DNA from: Enterococcus ureasiticus
Lineage (GTDB): Bacteria; Bacillota; Bacilli; Lactobacillales; Enterococcaceae
Assembly (NCBI RefSeq): GCF_001730285.1
Contig: NZ_MIJZ01000013.1
Coordinates: 1-64,000, forward strand
Direction of reading: 5' to 3'
DNA: 64,000 nt
Part shown: positions 37,753 to 47,052 of the stretch, one piece after another
Layout: each line of letters begins with the position of its first letter
How positions within the stretch are numbered: the first letter of the stretch is position 1
Notes under the pieces: model-generated
What the model was told of the DNA's origin: nothing
What the model saw: only the letters and a program-made list of their open reading frames with translations
Database searches by the model: none
Translations under genes and position numbers: made by a program

Positions 37753-37908
37753 GTGGAAGCAGCCTCACTTTAATTGATTGATTTGTTTCTCATTATACGT
37801 GCTTTGCGGTAAGAAAAAAAGCACAATCTTTTAAATAGAAGAAAAGTATTGCTAATTTTTCATTTTTATTTTGGTGTTTCATAATTTTGCAACGTGTTGA
37901 ACATACAA

Positions 37909-37922
37909 AGAGAACGCTTACA
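37909..37922. promoter_or_regulatory. Possible CcpA (cre) site
   Basis: On the minus strand, TGTAAGCGTTCTCT matches the cre consensus TGWAANCGNTNWCA at all but the last constrained position. It lies 157 bp upstream of the YitT gene. A single degenerate match can occur by chance. Confidence 0.3.
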
Positions 37923-37979
37923 ACTAATTTTTTCAGCTATGATCAAGTTATACAAAATTTACTTAACTGAGGAATGATC

Positions 37980-38172
37980 ATGCATCTTACAGAATTATAT
38001 CCATTTCCTGAAACATTTTTGCATGGACGTTATTTTTTTGGCTATATTGTCAATTTAAAATTTTTCTAAATATAATTCGTTGATTTCCTTACCTTGGTCA
38101 ACGACAGCAACCGTTGCAACGGCTTTAAAAGGTGGATTTAATTACTTATTCATCGTCAACTTACTCGCTTAA
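37980..38172 (+). pseudogene. Short degraded ORFs in the YitT-ankyrin gap
   Basis: A 29-codon ORF (37980-38069) follows GAGGA and encodes MHLTELYPFPETFLHGRYFF plus nine residues. Directly after it, a start-less frame (38074-38172) reads SLPWSTTATVATALKGGFNY then LFIVNLLA and stops. Both look like protein fragments, perhaps of one broken membrane protein, but I cannot name a parent. No other gene is seen in 37753-38226. Confidence 0.25.
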
Positions 38173-38226
38173 TATCCATTCTTTGAATGACTGATAAAAA
38201 AGAATGTTTATTGGAACAAGAAAACG

Positions 38227-38259
38227 TAAAAACAGCAGAGGTTTAATCCCCTACTGTTT
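38227..38259 (-). terminator. Terminator after the ankyrin lipoprotein gene
   Basis: Minus-strand stem AAACAGTAGGGG/CCTCTGCTGTTT (wobbles allowed) followed by TTTACG, 5 bp past the stop codon. Confidence 0.7.
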
Positions 38260-38264
38260 GGCAA

Positions 38265-39056
38265 CTATTTATAAGAATTCAGTATGTTCAACAGTTCAGA
38301 ATAACCTAAACTTCTAGCGTAATCTTCCGCCGTTCGCCCAGTGTTATCTTTCAAATTTTTATCCGCGCCACCGTCTAATAAAACTTTGACGATTTGCTGA
38401 TAGATCGAAGAACCATCTTTTAACGCAACGGCTTCGATCAACGCTGTATAACCATAATTATTTTGATGATCGATAGCTGCTCGTCCATCTTTTAATAACA
38501 GTTTCACATTTTCCAGATGTCCTTTTTCAGCTGCAGGAATCAGTGCATTTCCACCGAAACGGTTTACTTTTTGTTGATCTGGCACCTGTTTTTCTAGCAT
38601 ATAAGTCAGGATTTCAGTTTTCCCTTGAGCTCCAGCGTACAGGTATGGACTATCAGAAATTTGATCTTGTAAATTGATGTCAGCCCCTGCATCGATCAAC
38701 ATTTTTGCGATGTCGATAAAGTTTTGATGAGTTGCAATCAAAAGGGGTGTTTCACCTTGAGCATTAACTTCATCGATCGTATAGTTTTTATCTTTCAAAA
38801 TTTCTTGGACCTTTGCAGAATCGTTATCACTGACTGCTTGAATCAATGAACCCGCTGAAAATGTTTGATTAGATGATTTTGGTACATTTGATTCCTTTAA
38901 TTCGCTTGATTCTTTTGCGCTACTTTTATCAGTTGTCATGACCGTACTCTCCTTCATCGATTGTTTGGTATCAGCTTTTTTAGATTGGCAAGCCGAAAAA
39001 ATAAGTAAAAGTGAAAATAGTAACGTTGTCTTTAACAAAAAATTTTTTTTAACCAT
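38265..39056 (-). CDS. Ankyrin-repeat lipoprotein
   Basis: A 263-aa protein with a signal peptide and lipobox FSAC, a Ser/Lys-rich linker to about residue 65, then ankyrin repeats to the end. Repeat units include GETPLLIATHQNFIDIAKML, DAGADINLQDQISDSPYLYA, GNALIPAAEKGHLENVKLLL and DGGADKNLKDNTGRTAEDYA. Such proteins present a binding surface outside the membrane; the partner is unknown. AAAGGAGG supports the start. Its promoter region carries the same phased repeats as the two-component operon at 20.9-24.2 kb. Confidence 0.9.
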   Translation of the reverse strand: MVKKNFLLKTTLLFSLLLIFSACQSKKADTKQSMKESTVMTTDKSSAKESSELKESNVPKSSNQTFSAGSLIQAVSDNDSAKVQEILKDKNYTIDEVNAQGETPLLIATHQNFIDIAKMLIDAGADINLQDQISDSPYLYAGAQGKTEILTYMLEKQVPDQQKVNRFGGNALIPAAEKGHLENVKLLLKDGRAAIDHQNNYGYTALIEAVALKDGSSIYQQIVKVLLDGGADKNLKDNTGRTAEDYARSLGYSELLNILNSYK

Positions 39057-39086
39057 ACCTATCCTCCTTTAGCACTCTCTAAATTC

Positions 39087-39119
39087 AGTATAAAACATAA
39101 ATATAAACAAATTATAAAC
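39087..39119 (-). promoter_or_regulatory. Phased GTTTAT repeats and -10 box of the ankyrin lipoprotein gene
   Basis: On the minus strand three repeats start at 39119, 39108 and 39096 (11 and 12 bp apart). They are followed at once by TATACT (39092-39087), so they occupy the -35 region, as at promoters activated by OmpR-type regulators. The 17-mer at 39103-39119 is identical to 24235-24251. Confidence 0.55.
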
Positions 39120-39324
39120 GTTCTAGCTAAATAGACGGAACATCAATCATAGGTTGTTATACAAAAAGCCACTAAATATTAAGTCAAAGCAACAGTCGGA
39201 GCCTTGGAAGATAAATCACATCATAACACAACAGCTGTTTTTCGATAGTATAAGTAATACTGATCGTAGAAAGTTTACCTAAGGTATTATCATGTGTATT
39301 CCTAATATTAATAATCTGAAAGAA

Positions 39325-39370
39325 AAAATACAAAAGCACCCAAAATGATATTTCTCATTTTAGGTGCTTA
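39325..39370 (-). terminator. Terminator of the hisS-aspS operon
   Basis: A 15-bp stem (AAGCACCcAAAATGA at 39334-39348 with TCATTTTaGGTGCTT at 39355-39369) is followed on the minus strand by TTGTATTTTTTC. The upstream gap 39120-39324 shows nothing else I can support. Confidence 0.85.
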
Positions 39371-39384
39371 AATTTTTCTACTAT

Positions 39385-41154
39385 TTACTCATCGATTGCT
39401 GTTACATCAATGTTCAATTCAAATAATTGTAATGGTGAAACTACACTTGGTGCACTCGTCATTGGATCAGCAGCTTTTCCGTTTTTAGGGAAGGCGATCA
39501 CTTCACGAATATTATTTTCACCAGCCAACAACATCACTAATCGGTCTAACCCTAAAGCAATTCCGCCGTGTGGAGGGAAACCATAATCTAAGGCATCTAA
39601 CAAGAAACCAAATTGCTCTTGCGCTGATTCTTTAGTGAAGCCTAGCGTTTCAAACATTTTTTCTTGCAACTCACGTTTATGGATACGCAGTGAACCGCCA
39701 CCTAATTCGTATCCATTTAAGACGATATCGTACGCTTCAGCGTAAACTTTCGCTGGATTTGTTGAAAGCAATTCAATGTCAGATTCTTTTGGTTGTGTGA
39801 ATGGATGATGGGCAGAAACATAACGACCTGCTTCTTCATCATACTCGAACAATGGCCAGTCAACGACCCACAGGAAGTTAAATTTAGACTCGTCAATCAA
39901 GCCTAATTCTTTCCCTAAACGAGAACGAATTGCGCCTAATGCTGCTGCAACCACTTCTGGTTTATCTGCACCAAACATTAAAATATCCCCAACCTCAGCA
40001 TTTGTTGCGGTAATCAAATCATCCGCTACATCTGTTAAGAATTTTGCAATAGGTCCTTTTAGCCCATCTTCTTCTACTTTTAACCAAGCAAGTCCTTTAG
40101 CACCAAATTGGCTCACATAAGTACCTAAGTTATCCATATCTTTTCTTGAATATTTATCTGCTGCCCCTTTGGCATTTAACGCTTTGACTTGTCCGCCATT
40201 TTCTAAAGCCATTTGGAAGACTTTAAAATCAACGTCTTTGACCACATCTGCGATATCGATCAATTCCATATCGAAACGTGTGTCTGGTTTGTCACTTCCA
40301 TAACGCGCCATTGCTTCATCATAGCTAATACGAGGGAACGGTAATGTAACTTCGATTCCTTTAGTTTCAAGCATCACTTTTGCTAACATTTCTTCAGTCA
40401 TTGTTTGGATTTCTTCTGGAGACAAGAAGGTTGTTTCAATATCCACTTGGGTAAATTCTGGTTGACGGTCACCACGTAAATCTTCATCACGGAAACAACG
40501 AACGATTTGGTAATAACGATCGAAGCCAGCATTCATCAATAACTGTTTGAAAATTTGCGGTGATTGCGGTAATGCATAGAAATGTCCTGCATGTACACGT
40601 GAAGGAACCAAATAATCACGAGCGCCTTCTGGTGTTGATTTACCAAAATAAGGTGTTTCAATATCAATAAAATCAGTATCGTCTAAATAATGACGGATTG
40701 ATTTTGTTACTTCATGACGTAATTTTAGATTGGCTGTCATATGTGGACGACGTAAATCTAAATAACGATACTTCATACGGATTTCATCACCGACATTGTT
40801 TTCATCTTCGATTAAAAATGGTGGTGTTTTAGCCGTATTTAAAATCGTGATATCTGTTGCCATCACTTCAAATTCGCCAGTCTTCATTTTAGGATTGATT
40901 GCTGCTGAATCACGGTACGTTAATTCTCCAGTGATTTCAATTACATATTCGCTACGGCATTTATCTGCAATTTCCCATGCTTCTTTTGAATGTGCTGGAT
41001 TGAAAACAACTTGTGCGATTCCTTCGCGATCACGAAGATCGATAAAAATAACTCCGCCTAAATCACGACGCTTTTGTACCCAACCTTTTAATGTAATTAC
41101 CTGTCCTACTAAATCTGCTGAGACTTCTCCGCAGTATACTGTTCTTTTTGTCAT
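39385..41154 (-). CDS. aspS: Aspartyl-tRNA synthetase
   Basis: A class II synthetase of 589 aa, the bacterial long form with a GAD insertion. It has the N-terminal OB-fold ([20 protein letters not shown]), motif 2 [18 protein letters not shown], and motif 3 [14 protein letters not shown]. It charges tRNA-Asp, and with that length it may be the discriminating or non-discriminating type. It lies 33 bp after hisS under one T-box leader. Confidence 0.98.
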   Translation of the reverse strand: MTKRTVYCGEVSADLVGQVITLKGWVQKRRDLGGVIFIDLRDREGIAQVVFNPAHSKEAWEIADKCRSEYVIEITGELTYRDSAAINPKMKTGEFEVMATDITILNTAKTPPFLIEDENNVGDEIRMKYRYLDLRRPHMTANLKLRHEVTKSIRHYLDDTDFIDIETPYFGKSTPEGARDYLVPSRVHAGHFYALPQSPQIFKQLLMNAGFDRYYQIVRCFRDEDLRGDRQPEFTQVDIETTFLSPEEIQTMTEEMLAKVMLETKGIEVTLPFPRISYDEAMARYGSDKPDTRFDMELIDIADVVKDVDFKVFQMALENGGQVKALNAKGAADKYSRKDMDNLGTYVSQFGAKGLAWLKVEEDGLKGPIAKFLTDVADDLITATNAEVGDILMFGADKPEVVAAALGAIRSRLGKELGLIDESKFNFLWVVDWPLFEYDEEAGRYVSAHHPFTQPKESDIELLSTNPAKVYAEAYDIVLNGYELGGGSLRIHKRELQEKMFETLGFTKESAQEQFGFLLDALDYGFPPHGGIALGLDRLVMLLAGENNIREVIAFPKNGKAADPMTSAPSVVSPLQLFELNIDVTAIDE

Positions 41155-41187
41155 TACTCATTGCTCCTCTTCATTTTTTACTGTTTA

Positions 41188-42486
41188 TTAATCAAACATC
41201 ACTGTCATCATTTCATCATAGACTTCATCGAATCTTTCGTAAATATCTGATAGTGGAAATGCTTTTTCATTACGATTGGCCATGGCTTTTACATTTACAA
41301 CGCCTTCTGACAATTCAGTTTCACCCAAAGTCAATGCAAGTTTGGCATTTAATTTAGCAGCTGTTTTAAATTGTGCTTTCGCTTTACGGTCCATAAAATC
41401 ACGATCGGCTGAAAAACCAAAGTTACGAATTGCTTGCACGAGTTTTAGCGTTTCAATATTTGTTTGATCCCCGATTCCGACAACATAAGCGTCGATTTCA
41501 TTGATTACTGGAACCACAACACCTTCTGCTTCCATCGTGATCAGCACACGTTCAATTCCCATTGCGAAACCAAAACCAGGTGTCGCTGGTCCGCCTAATT
41601 CTTCAACTAGTCCATCATAACGTCCGCCTGCACAAATCGTTGCTTGTGCGCCCATCCCTGGTGCGTCACTCATCACTTCAAAAATCGTATTCGTATAATA
41701 ATCTAATCCACGAACCATATTGCTATCGACTTCAAAGGGAATATTTAATTCGTTCAACATTGTTTGAACTGTTTCAAAATGTTCTTTTGATGACTCACTT
41801 AGATAATCCAAAATCGATGGTGCCTCTGCGACGATTGCTTGGTCTTTTTTATCTTTACTATCTAACACACGTAATGGATTTTCATGTAAACGACGTTTTG
41901 AATCTTCGCTTAGTTCAGCCGCTCTTGGTTCTAAATAATCGATCAAAGCTTGACGATAAGCCGCTCTTGTTGCTTTGTCACCTAATGAATTGATCACCAG
42001 ACGAATTTTTTGAATACCTAATTGTTTGAAAAAGTCTAAGGCCATCGCCATACTTTCAACATCCACTGCTGGATTCACACTACCAAATGCTTCTGCTCCA
42101 ATTTGGTGGAATTGTCTTAAACGTCCTGCTTGTGGACGCTCGTAGCGAAACATTGGTCCCATGTAGTATGTTTTATAAGGTTTTGCAAATTCTGGTCCAA
42201 ATAATTTATTTTCTACAAATGAACGGACAATTGGTGCTGTTCCTTCGGGGCGCAAGGTCACATGACGATCCCCTTTATCATAAAAATCATACATTTCTTT
42301 TGAAACGATATCGGTCGTATCACCTACACTGCGGGAAATTACTTCATAATGTTCAAAAATAGGTGTACGGATTTCTTCATATTGGTAATCACGAAAAATC
42401 AAACGGGCTGTTTCTTCAACAAACTGCCATTTTTCGGAAGTACCTGGTAATAAGTCATTAGTTCCTTTTGGTTTTTGATAACTCAT
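41188..42486 (-). CDS. hisS: Histidyl-tRNA synthetase
   Basis: A class II synthetase of 432 aa. I chose ATG at 42486 ([11 protein letters not shown]) because AGGAG is 9 nt upstream; the Met three codons earlier touches the ribosome site. Motif 2 ([17 protein letters not shown]), the His-A motif ([11 protein letters not shown]) and [11 protein letters not shown] are present. It is the first gene of hisS-aspS behind the T-box. Confidence 0.98.
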   Translation of the reverse strand: MSYQKPKGTNDLLPGTSEKWQFVEETARLIFRDYQYEEIRTPIFEHYEVISRSVGDTTDIVSKEMYDFYDKGDRHVTLRPEGTAPIVRSFVENKLFGPEFAKPYKTYYMGPMFRYERPQAGRLRQFHQIGAEAFGSVNPAVDVESMAMALDFFKQLGIQKIRLVINSLGDKATRAAYRQALIDYLEPRAAELSEDSKRRLHENPLRVLDSKDKKDQAIVAEAPSILDYLSESSKEHFETVQTMLNELNIPFEVDSNMVRGLDYYTNTIFEVMSDAPGMGAQATICAGGRYDGLVEELGGPATPGFGFAMGIERVLITMEAEGVVVPVINEIDAYVVGIGDQTNIETLKLVQAIRNFGFSADRDFMDRKAKAQFKTAAKLNAKLALTLGETELSEGVVNVKAMANRNEKAFPLSDIYERFDEVYDEMMTVMFD

Positions 42487-42680
42487 TGTTTTCATCTCCT
42501 ATTTATTGTTTGTTATTTGTAAGGTGTTTTGGTAAAGAGTGATTGAGATTGAAACAACTATGGAGCTCTTTGTAAGATTGGGTTTTACTTTCCATTCATT
42601 GATTATTGCTCTTTGTTTGAGATTATAGCGTTTGGTGATTCCTAGTACTGTAACTTCTCTCTCTTTGATCGCCAAGTATT

Positions 42681-42722
42681 GTTCATCAGCTACTCTGGCG
42701 CAGCCAGTCGTAGCTGATGAAC
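42681..42722. repeat. Perfect 13-bp inverted repeat between T-box terminator and hisS
   Basis: GTTCATCAGCTAC and its exact complement enclose an inner CTGGC/GCCAG stem. It begins right after the T-run of the T-box terminator. It could be a second stop signal, a read-through RNA fold, or the ends of a tiny mobile element. The following 42487-42680 holds no supported gene; an open frame there lacks a ribosome site. Confidence 0.6.
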
Positions 42723-42728
42723 AACAAA

Positions 42729-42960
42729 AACTCGCCCTTGTATAAATACAAGGGCGAGTGAATAGACACACGCGGTACCACCTAAGTTTGAAAGATTAAT
42801 CTTTCCTCTAACGATTAACGCTCGCAACGGAACGGCTTTTTATCCGCTCATCTCCAGAATGTCTTTCAATTTCTCTAATGAAGTTGCTTTCAGCCTTGGC
42901 AACTTTCTCTTATACAATCAGTTTGAAATTTACTCGTTCTTTCATTGACTTTTTTGATAT
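42729..42960 (-). promoter_or_regulatory. T-box riboswitch controlling hisS-aspS
   Basis: The minus-strand leader contains the conserved T-box AGGTGGTACCGCG (near 42784-42772). It ends in a terminator of ACTCGCCCTTGTA/TACAAGGGCGAGT plus TTTTTG (42759-42726). Stem I lies upstream; its 3' part reads GAAAGACATTCTGG, placing a GAC/CAU overlap (42863-42859) in the specifier position. A promoter TTGACT (42991-42996), 17 bp, TAATTT (42968-42973) starts the leader near 42961. Uncharged tRNA pairing would favour read-through. Confidence 0.93.
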
Positions 42961-43132
42961 TATATATAAATTACTAAAATTTCAGTGTAAAGTCAAGAGG
43001 GATTCTATTAATTCCACAGCTATCAGCAAAAAAGAATTCTGGTTTTGCTTTTCTATTTGCAGATAAGACAAAATACTTCACGGATTCACCTCTATCAACT
43101 ACACTAAAAGAAGAAAGTTAGGAGGAATTATC

Positions 43133-44065
43133 ATGACACAAAACGTACAAATTGGTAATACAGAAGTCTATTCAACGCCCTTAGGTTTAGGTACAAACGC
43201 TGTCGGTGGTCATAATCTTTTTCCAAACTTAAACGATGACACCGGAAAGGAAATCGTCCGAACTGCTTTAACGAATGGCATCACTTTATTAGATACCGCT
43301 TTTGCTTATGGGATGGGTCGTTCAGAAGAATTGATCGGTGAGGTTTTAAAAGAGTTTGACCGAAGTAAAGTAGTTATCGCCACAAAAGCTGCTCATGATC
43401 CTGCTAAAGACGGCGCATTCAATAATACACCAGAATTTTTGACACGCTCTGTTGACGAAGCACTAGAGCGGCTGCAAACAGACTATATTGATATTTTTTA
43501 CATTCATTTTCCAGATGAAACAACTCCTAAAAATGAAGCAGTAGCTGCTTTACAAAAATTGAAAGATGCAGGGAAAATCAGAGCGATTGGCGTTTCTAAT
43601 TTTAGTTTAGAACAAATTAAAGAAGCAAATCAAGAAGGTTTTGTAGATATTGTGGAAGATGAATACAGTTTGATCCATCGTGATGCAGAACACGAGTTAC
43701 TGCCGTATTTAAAAGAAAATACAATTTCTTTTGTTCCTTATTTCCCACTGGCATCCGGCTTATTAACTGGAAAATATGAACGTAACGTAACGTTTCCACC
43801 TGAAGATTTACGTAGTAAAAAACCAGATTTTCAGGGTGATCGATTTAACGCAATTATCGACAAAGTCAGCCAGCTTAAACTAATTGCTGCAGATTATAAT
43901 ACGAGTGTTGCAGGTGTCGTACTTGCCTGGTATATCAAAAATCCTTTTGTTGATGTTGTGATCCCAGGTGCGAAAAAACCAGAACAAGTTCTCAACAATG
44001 CAAAAGCGTTGGATGTACATTTAACTGAAGAAGATTATCAACGAATCGACAAATTATTTAGTTGA
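43133..44065 (+). CDS. Aldo/keto reductase
   Basis: A 310-aa NAD(P)H-dependent oxidoreductase with the family tetrad D54, Y59, K85 and H125. Cofactor-binding segments are IGVSNFS and VIPGAKKPEQV. AGGAGG supports the ATG. It resembles the YccK/IolS-like branch. The substrate is unknown. It is divergent from hisS-aspS and is followed by a terminator-like repeat. Confidence 0.93.
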   Translation: MTQNVQIGNTEVYSTPLGLGTNAVGGHNLFPNLNDDTGKEIVRTALTNGITLLDTAFAYGMGRSEELIGEVLKEFDRSKVVIATKAAHDPAKDGAFNNTPEFLTRSVDEALERLQTDYIDIFYIHFPDETTPKNEAVAALQKLKDAGKIRAIGVSNFSLEQIKEANQEGFVDIVEDEYSLIHRDAEHELLPYLKENTISFVPYFPLASGLLTGKYERNVTFPPEDLRSKKPDFQGDRFNAIIDKVSQLKLIAADYNTSVAGVVLAWYIKNPFVDVVIPGAKKPEQVLNNAKALDVHLTEEDYQRIDKLFS

Positions 44066-44112
44066 TTAAAATAGGGTTATAACAAAAGTCGTTTTGACTC
44101 AAACAATTGGAC

Positions 44113-44240
44113 TAAAAGAGGCTGAAACATAACACTACGAGTCACATCTCAGCCTCAAGGAATTCGAATAAACGGTGGGAGCAGAAGCAACTCCTTCAGC
44201 TTATTTCTCAGAGTTAAACACTTCTGTCCCAATCTCTTTT
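44113..44240 (-). repeat. Terminator-like repeat, copy C
   Basis: Hairpin GAGGCTGA/TCAGCCTC (44118-44156) with an inner CATAAC-type segment, and a long gene-proximal flank containing CCCACCGTTTATTCGAATT (minus strand). An outward T-run CTTTTAG follows the hairpin on the minus strand. It is the most complete copy of the family in the window. Confidence 0.7.
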
Positions 44241-44267
44241 TGCCGAAGAGTCTGCTTTTTTCTATGC

Positions 44268-44576
44268 TTAATGATGATAGAGCACATCATGAACAATATC
44301 AGAACCAGATAGATCACTCTTGTAGTATGTGGGCCAATTATCTAATCCTTTCAGTAATGTTTCTTGACTTTCATCTCCAAAATACAAATGACAGTGCTCA
44401 GCCTTAGTTGGTTTGATGTTACGATCACTAAATTGGATGTGCCTTGGTGCAGCGATATTTTCATCGATCGCACTAAATAAATAACGTACCCCTTTTTTAC
44501 TAGAATCATAGGTCAAAAATTTTATCTTTCTTTTCTTCCACTTTATGTTCAAGAACTTCATCTTTATCACAAACAA
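44268..44576 (-). CDS. Hypothetical protein, possibly decayed
   Basis: A 102-codon frame that begins with TTG or with ATG five codons later; neither has a clear ribosome site. The N-terminus is Lys-rich (MKFLNIKWKKRKIKF) and the end is His-rich (DIVHDVLYHH). I do not recognise a family. It lies between the terminator of the acyltransferase gene and repeat C, and could be the tail of a broken gene. Confidence 0.3.
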   Translation of the reverse strand: MFVIKMKFLNIKWKKRKIKFLTYDSSKKGVRYLFSAIDENIAAPRHIQFSDRNIKPTKAEHCHLYFGDESQETLLKGLDNWPTYYKSDLSGSDIVHDVLYHH

Positions 44577-44640
44577 AACGAAATCGTTACGATTTAATCA
44601 AAGAATTCTATACTACCTCTCAGAAAAAAACAACAAAAAA

Positions 44641-44690
44641 ACTGAAAATAATGCTCAGACAGCAAAACAGTCCGACTCATTATTTTCAGT
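44641..44690 (-). terminator. Terminator after the acyltransferase gene
   Basis: A 13-bp perfect stem (ACTGAAAATAATG at 44641-44653 with its complement at 44678-44690) with a large loop. On the minus strand it is followed by TTTTTTTG. Confidence 0.8.
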
Positions 44691-44708
44691 TTTTTATCTT
44701 TCTAATTT

Positions 44709-46469
44709 CTAAATACCTAAAAGTTCTGTTAAAGAAATCAGCGCCTCAGAGACCGCACCGATCATTTGTATTGCGTCAATTTCATGATCTTTTTTTGACG
44801 ATAGAGTCAAAATTACTTTTTCATCAAGAATGCCATAATAAAGACCAAAACCTTTTTTATTAACTGGACCAAAGCTAAATGACTCTAATATATCATAAGG
44901 AATTCCGGTGGTTGAAATAAAGTCTTCCCCTAATAGTTTAAGTGCTCCTGCTGAGAAGAACGTCAGACCTTCTTCAGGGTTAAGTGCCATTTTTTGAAGG
45001 CCAAACAAATGACGTTCTAAACCTTTTCCCTTTTGACATTGCATGATTCGATTGGAGTGAGCTGTAGCTGCTTCATTGAATAATTCTACTAATTTTTCCT
45101 TAGAAATTGATTCTGTTTCATCGTAGAAGGCTTCCGCAAATAGCTTTTTCTCTTGACTGATCGAGCGGGCAGATTCTGTTCGACCTTCATAATACATACG
45201 CATAGCAACAGGTTCGTAAACGGATCTTAGCGTTCCAAAAACTTCTTGTTGCGCCATTGCTAACGCAATGTGGAAGAAGGCATCGGGGCTTACGCTCGCT
45301 TTTTTCATCCGTTCTTTCCCAATTTCTGGGAGAACTTGGTGTTTGACGATATATGAACGATTCTCTATTTCGACAAGCTTTTGCGCATTTTCTAAAGTAC
45401 TGATCATTTCGTTAGTTAATACCCATTCAAATTTTTGAACCAAATCAGAAGAAGATTTTTCAGTCCATCCCTGCTTCAACTCATTAAATGATTCAAAAAT
45501 TTTGGTAAGTAAATTCAACGTTGGTACACCATCGATCGCCGTATGCTCCATGTTAAAACCGATATGACCATTTTTTGTAATAACAGCTTGCGTGGTTTTG
45601 CTTAAAAATTGATGATCTGTATTCAGTAGAACTTCCGTGATTCGTTCCTCTTTTGACTCATCTTTTCCATCCGAAAAACTCAACATAAATAATGAATTTT
45701 CAATTTGTTGCAGATTGTCGCTGTTCAGCTCCTCTGTTTTAAGCTGTTGATAAATCAAAGCTGACTGCTCTCTCTCAACTCCAGTTAAATATGGAATCAA
45801 GTTTTCTCCGTGTTTAGGAACAGTCTCTAGCGATAAAATATAATTTAAACTTTCCATTACTTGTTCTAAAGAATTGATTTCACCTAGCTCATTCGTCACA
45901 TCTAAACGGAAATAGGTACCGTTTACAAAAATGATGATATAATTTCCAGCAGTTTGTATTTCTCCTCTGTAAAAAGAATCTTGGTCTTTTCCAGGTATTC
46001 TGCAGCTTTTGAAAAAATTTAAATAAAAGGACATATCGACGTTTTGATGTTTTTTTGTGTATTCGATTGGATAGCTTCCATCAGCTAAACTAAGATAAAT
46101 AGCAGTCATTTGATGGATAAGTTGAGCGGCACGTGCTTCTTTTGATTTGATATGATCATAGTAGCTTTCGTCAATGATCAAGGCAAAATTTGACTCACTT
46201 TGTAAATGTCCTCGGTTCTCTAAGTAGCTTTCTTCCCAAAGTGGTGCTAGCCAACTGCCAGCTGTATTTTCAGCATGATCAACTAGATCTTTTTGCAGTA
46301 ATACACCATCAGAGACACTGAACGTTATTGCTCTTTTTTGAAAGTCTTTTAATTCTTCTAATGTCACCAAAGGTCTCAACCAATCACTTAATGCAACAAG
46401 AGTTTCATGTAGTTCTGGTACAGGTAATTTTTTTAATGTTGGTAATAACTCTTCCTTATATTTTTCCAT
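44709..46469 (-). CDS. Choline/carnitine O-acyltransferase family protein
   Basis: A 586-aa protein. The start at 46469 has GAGGTG 7 nt upstream; the longer frame would use TTG. Family marks are WLAPLWEESYLENRGHLQ (N-terminal conserved block), the catalytic-His motif NMEHTAIDG with H309, YEPVAMRMYYEGRTESARS, and a C-terminal TTGIPYD...FGPVNKKGFGLYY block. The family moves acyl groups between CoA and carnitine or choline and is best known from eukaryotes. The bacterial substrate is unknown. No carnitine transport or beta-oxidation genes are adjacent. Confidence 0.85.
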   Translation of the reverse strand: MEKYKEELLPTLKKLPVPELHETLVALSDWLRPLVTLEELKDFQKRAITFSVSDGVLLQKDLVDHAENTAGSWLAPLWEESYLENRGHLQSESNFALIIDESYYDHIKSKEARAAQLIHQMTAIYLSLADGSYPIEYTKKHQNVDMSFYLNFFKSCRIPGKDQDSFYRGEIQTAGNYIIIFVNGTYFRLDVTNELGEINSLEQVMESLNYILSLETVPKHGENLIPYLTGVEREQSALIYQQLKTEELNSDNLQQIENSLFMLSFSDGKDESKEERITEVLLNTDHQFLSKTTQAVITKNGHIGFNMEHTAIDGVPTLNLLTKIFESFNELKQGWTEKSSSDLVQKFEWVLTNEMISTLENAQKLVEIENRSYIVKHQVLPEIGKERMKKASVSPDAFFHIALAMAQQEVFGTLRSVYEPVAMRMYYEGRTESARSISQEKKLFAEAFYDETESISKEKLVELFNEAATAHSNRIMQCQKGKGLERHLFGLQKMALNPEEGLTFFSAGALKLLGEDFISTTGIPYDILESFSFGPVNKKGFGLYYGILDEKVILTLSSKKDHEIDAIQMIGAVSEALISLTELLGI

Positions 46470-46550
46470 CTTACACCTCAACAATCACTTTATATTTTAT
46501 TATACCAAGCATTTACTATTTGTATGACTTTTTTCAGTAACTTATTAAAA

Positions 46551-46593
46551 AAAGCATCATCCCTGCCGCTTTCATTGCAGGAATGATGCTTTT
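46551..46593 (-). terminator. Terminator of the rel-dtd operon
   Basis: Stem AAAGCATCATcCCTGC with GCAGGaATGATGCTTT, then TTTTT on the minus strand. It overlaps the final bases after the dtd stop. Confidence 0.85.
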
Positions 46594-47040
46594 TTATTTA
46601 TCTTTTGTATCGATAATGATCGTTACCGGCCCATCATTGATCAACGACACGGCCATATCAGCACCAAATTCTCCTGTTTCTACAGGAATATCTAGTTCTT
46701 TAAGCTGCTGATTGAATAACTCATACAAAGGAATCGCGGCTTCAGGTCGAGCGGCTTCTATAAAACTAGGGCGGTTGCCCTTTTTAGTATCTGCGTACAA
46801 CGTAAATTGAGAAACACTCAAAATGCTGCCTTGTATCTCTTGAATACTTAAATTCATTTTACCAGCATCATCCTCAAACACACGAAGCTTGCTGATTTTT
46901 CGAACTAAATAAGCCACATCTTCTATACTGTCTGATTCATGAATGCCAAGTAAAATCATGAAACCTTGATCAATCTTCCCTACACTTTTTTGATTGATCA
47001 TAACTTCAGCTCGCGTAACTCGCTGGATGACTGCTCTCAT
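46594..47040 (-). CDS. dtd: D-aminoacyl-tRNA deacylase
   Basis: Removes D-amino acids (and glycine from tRNA-Ala) from mischarged tRNAs; 148 aa, standard length. Active-site motifs are SQFTLYAD and the C-terminal NDGPVTI. AGGAGG precedes the ATG. It lies 12 bp after rel, the usual Firmicutes pairing. Confidence 0.97.
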   Translation of the reverse strand: MRAVIQRVTRAEVMINQKSVGKIDQGFMILLGIHESDSIEDVAYLVRKISKLRVFEDDAGKMNLSIQEIQGSILSVSQFTLYADTKKGNRPSFIEAARPEAAIPLYELFNQQLKELDIPVETGEFGADMAVSLINDGPVTIIIDTKDK

Positions 47041-47052
47041 AAGTTATACCTC

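Noticed and set aside
41562-41993. 143-codon plus-strand ORF within hisS
   Set aside because: Antisense shadow of a conserved synthetase gene.
42499-42771. 90-codon minus-strand ORF before hisS
   Set aside because: It overlaps the T-box terminator and has no ribosome site; the stretch is leader RNA. A faint HTH-like reading (EQYLAIKEREVTVLGITK) was not enough to call a transposase remnant.
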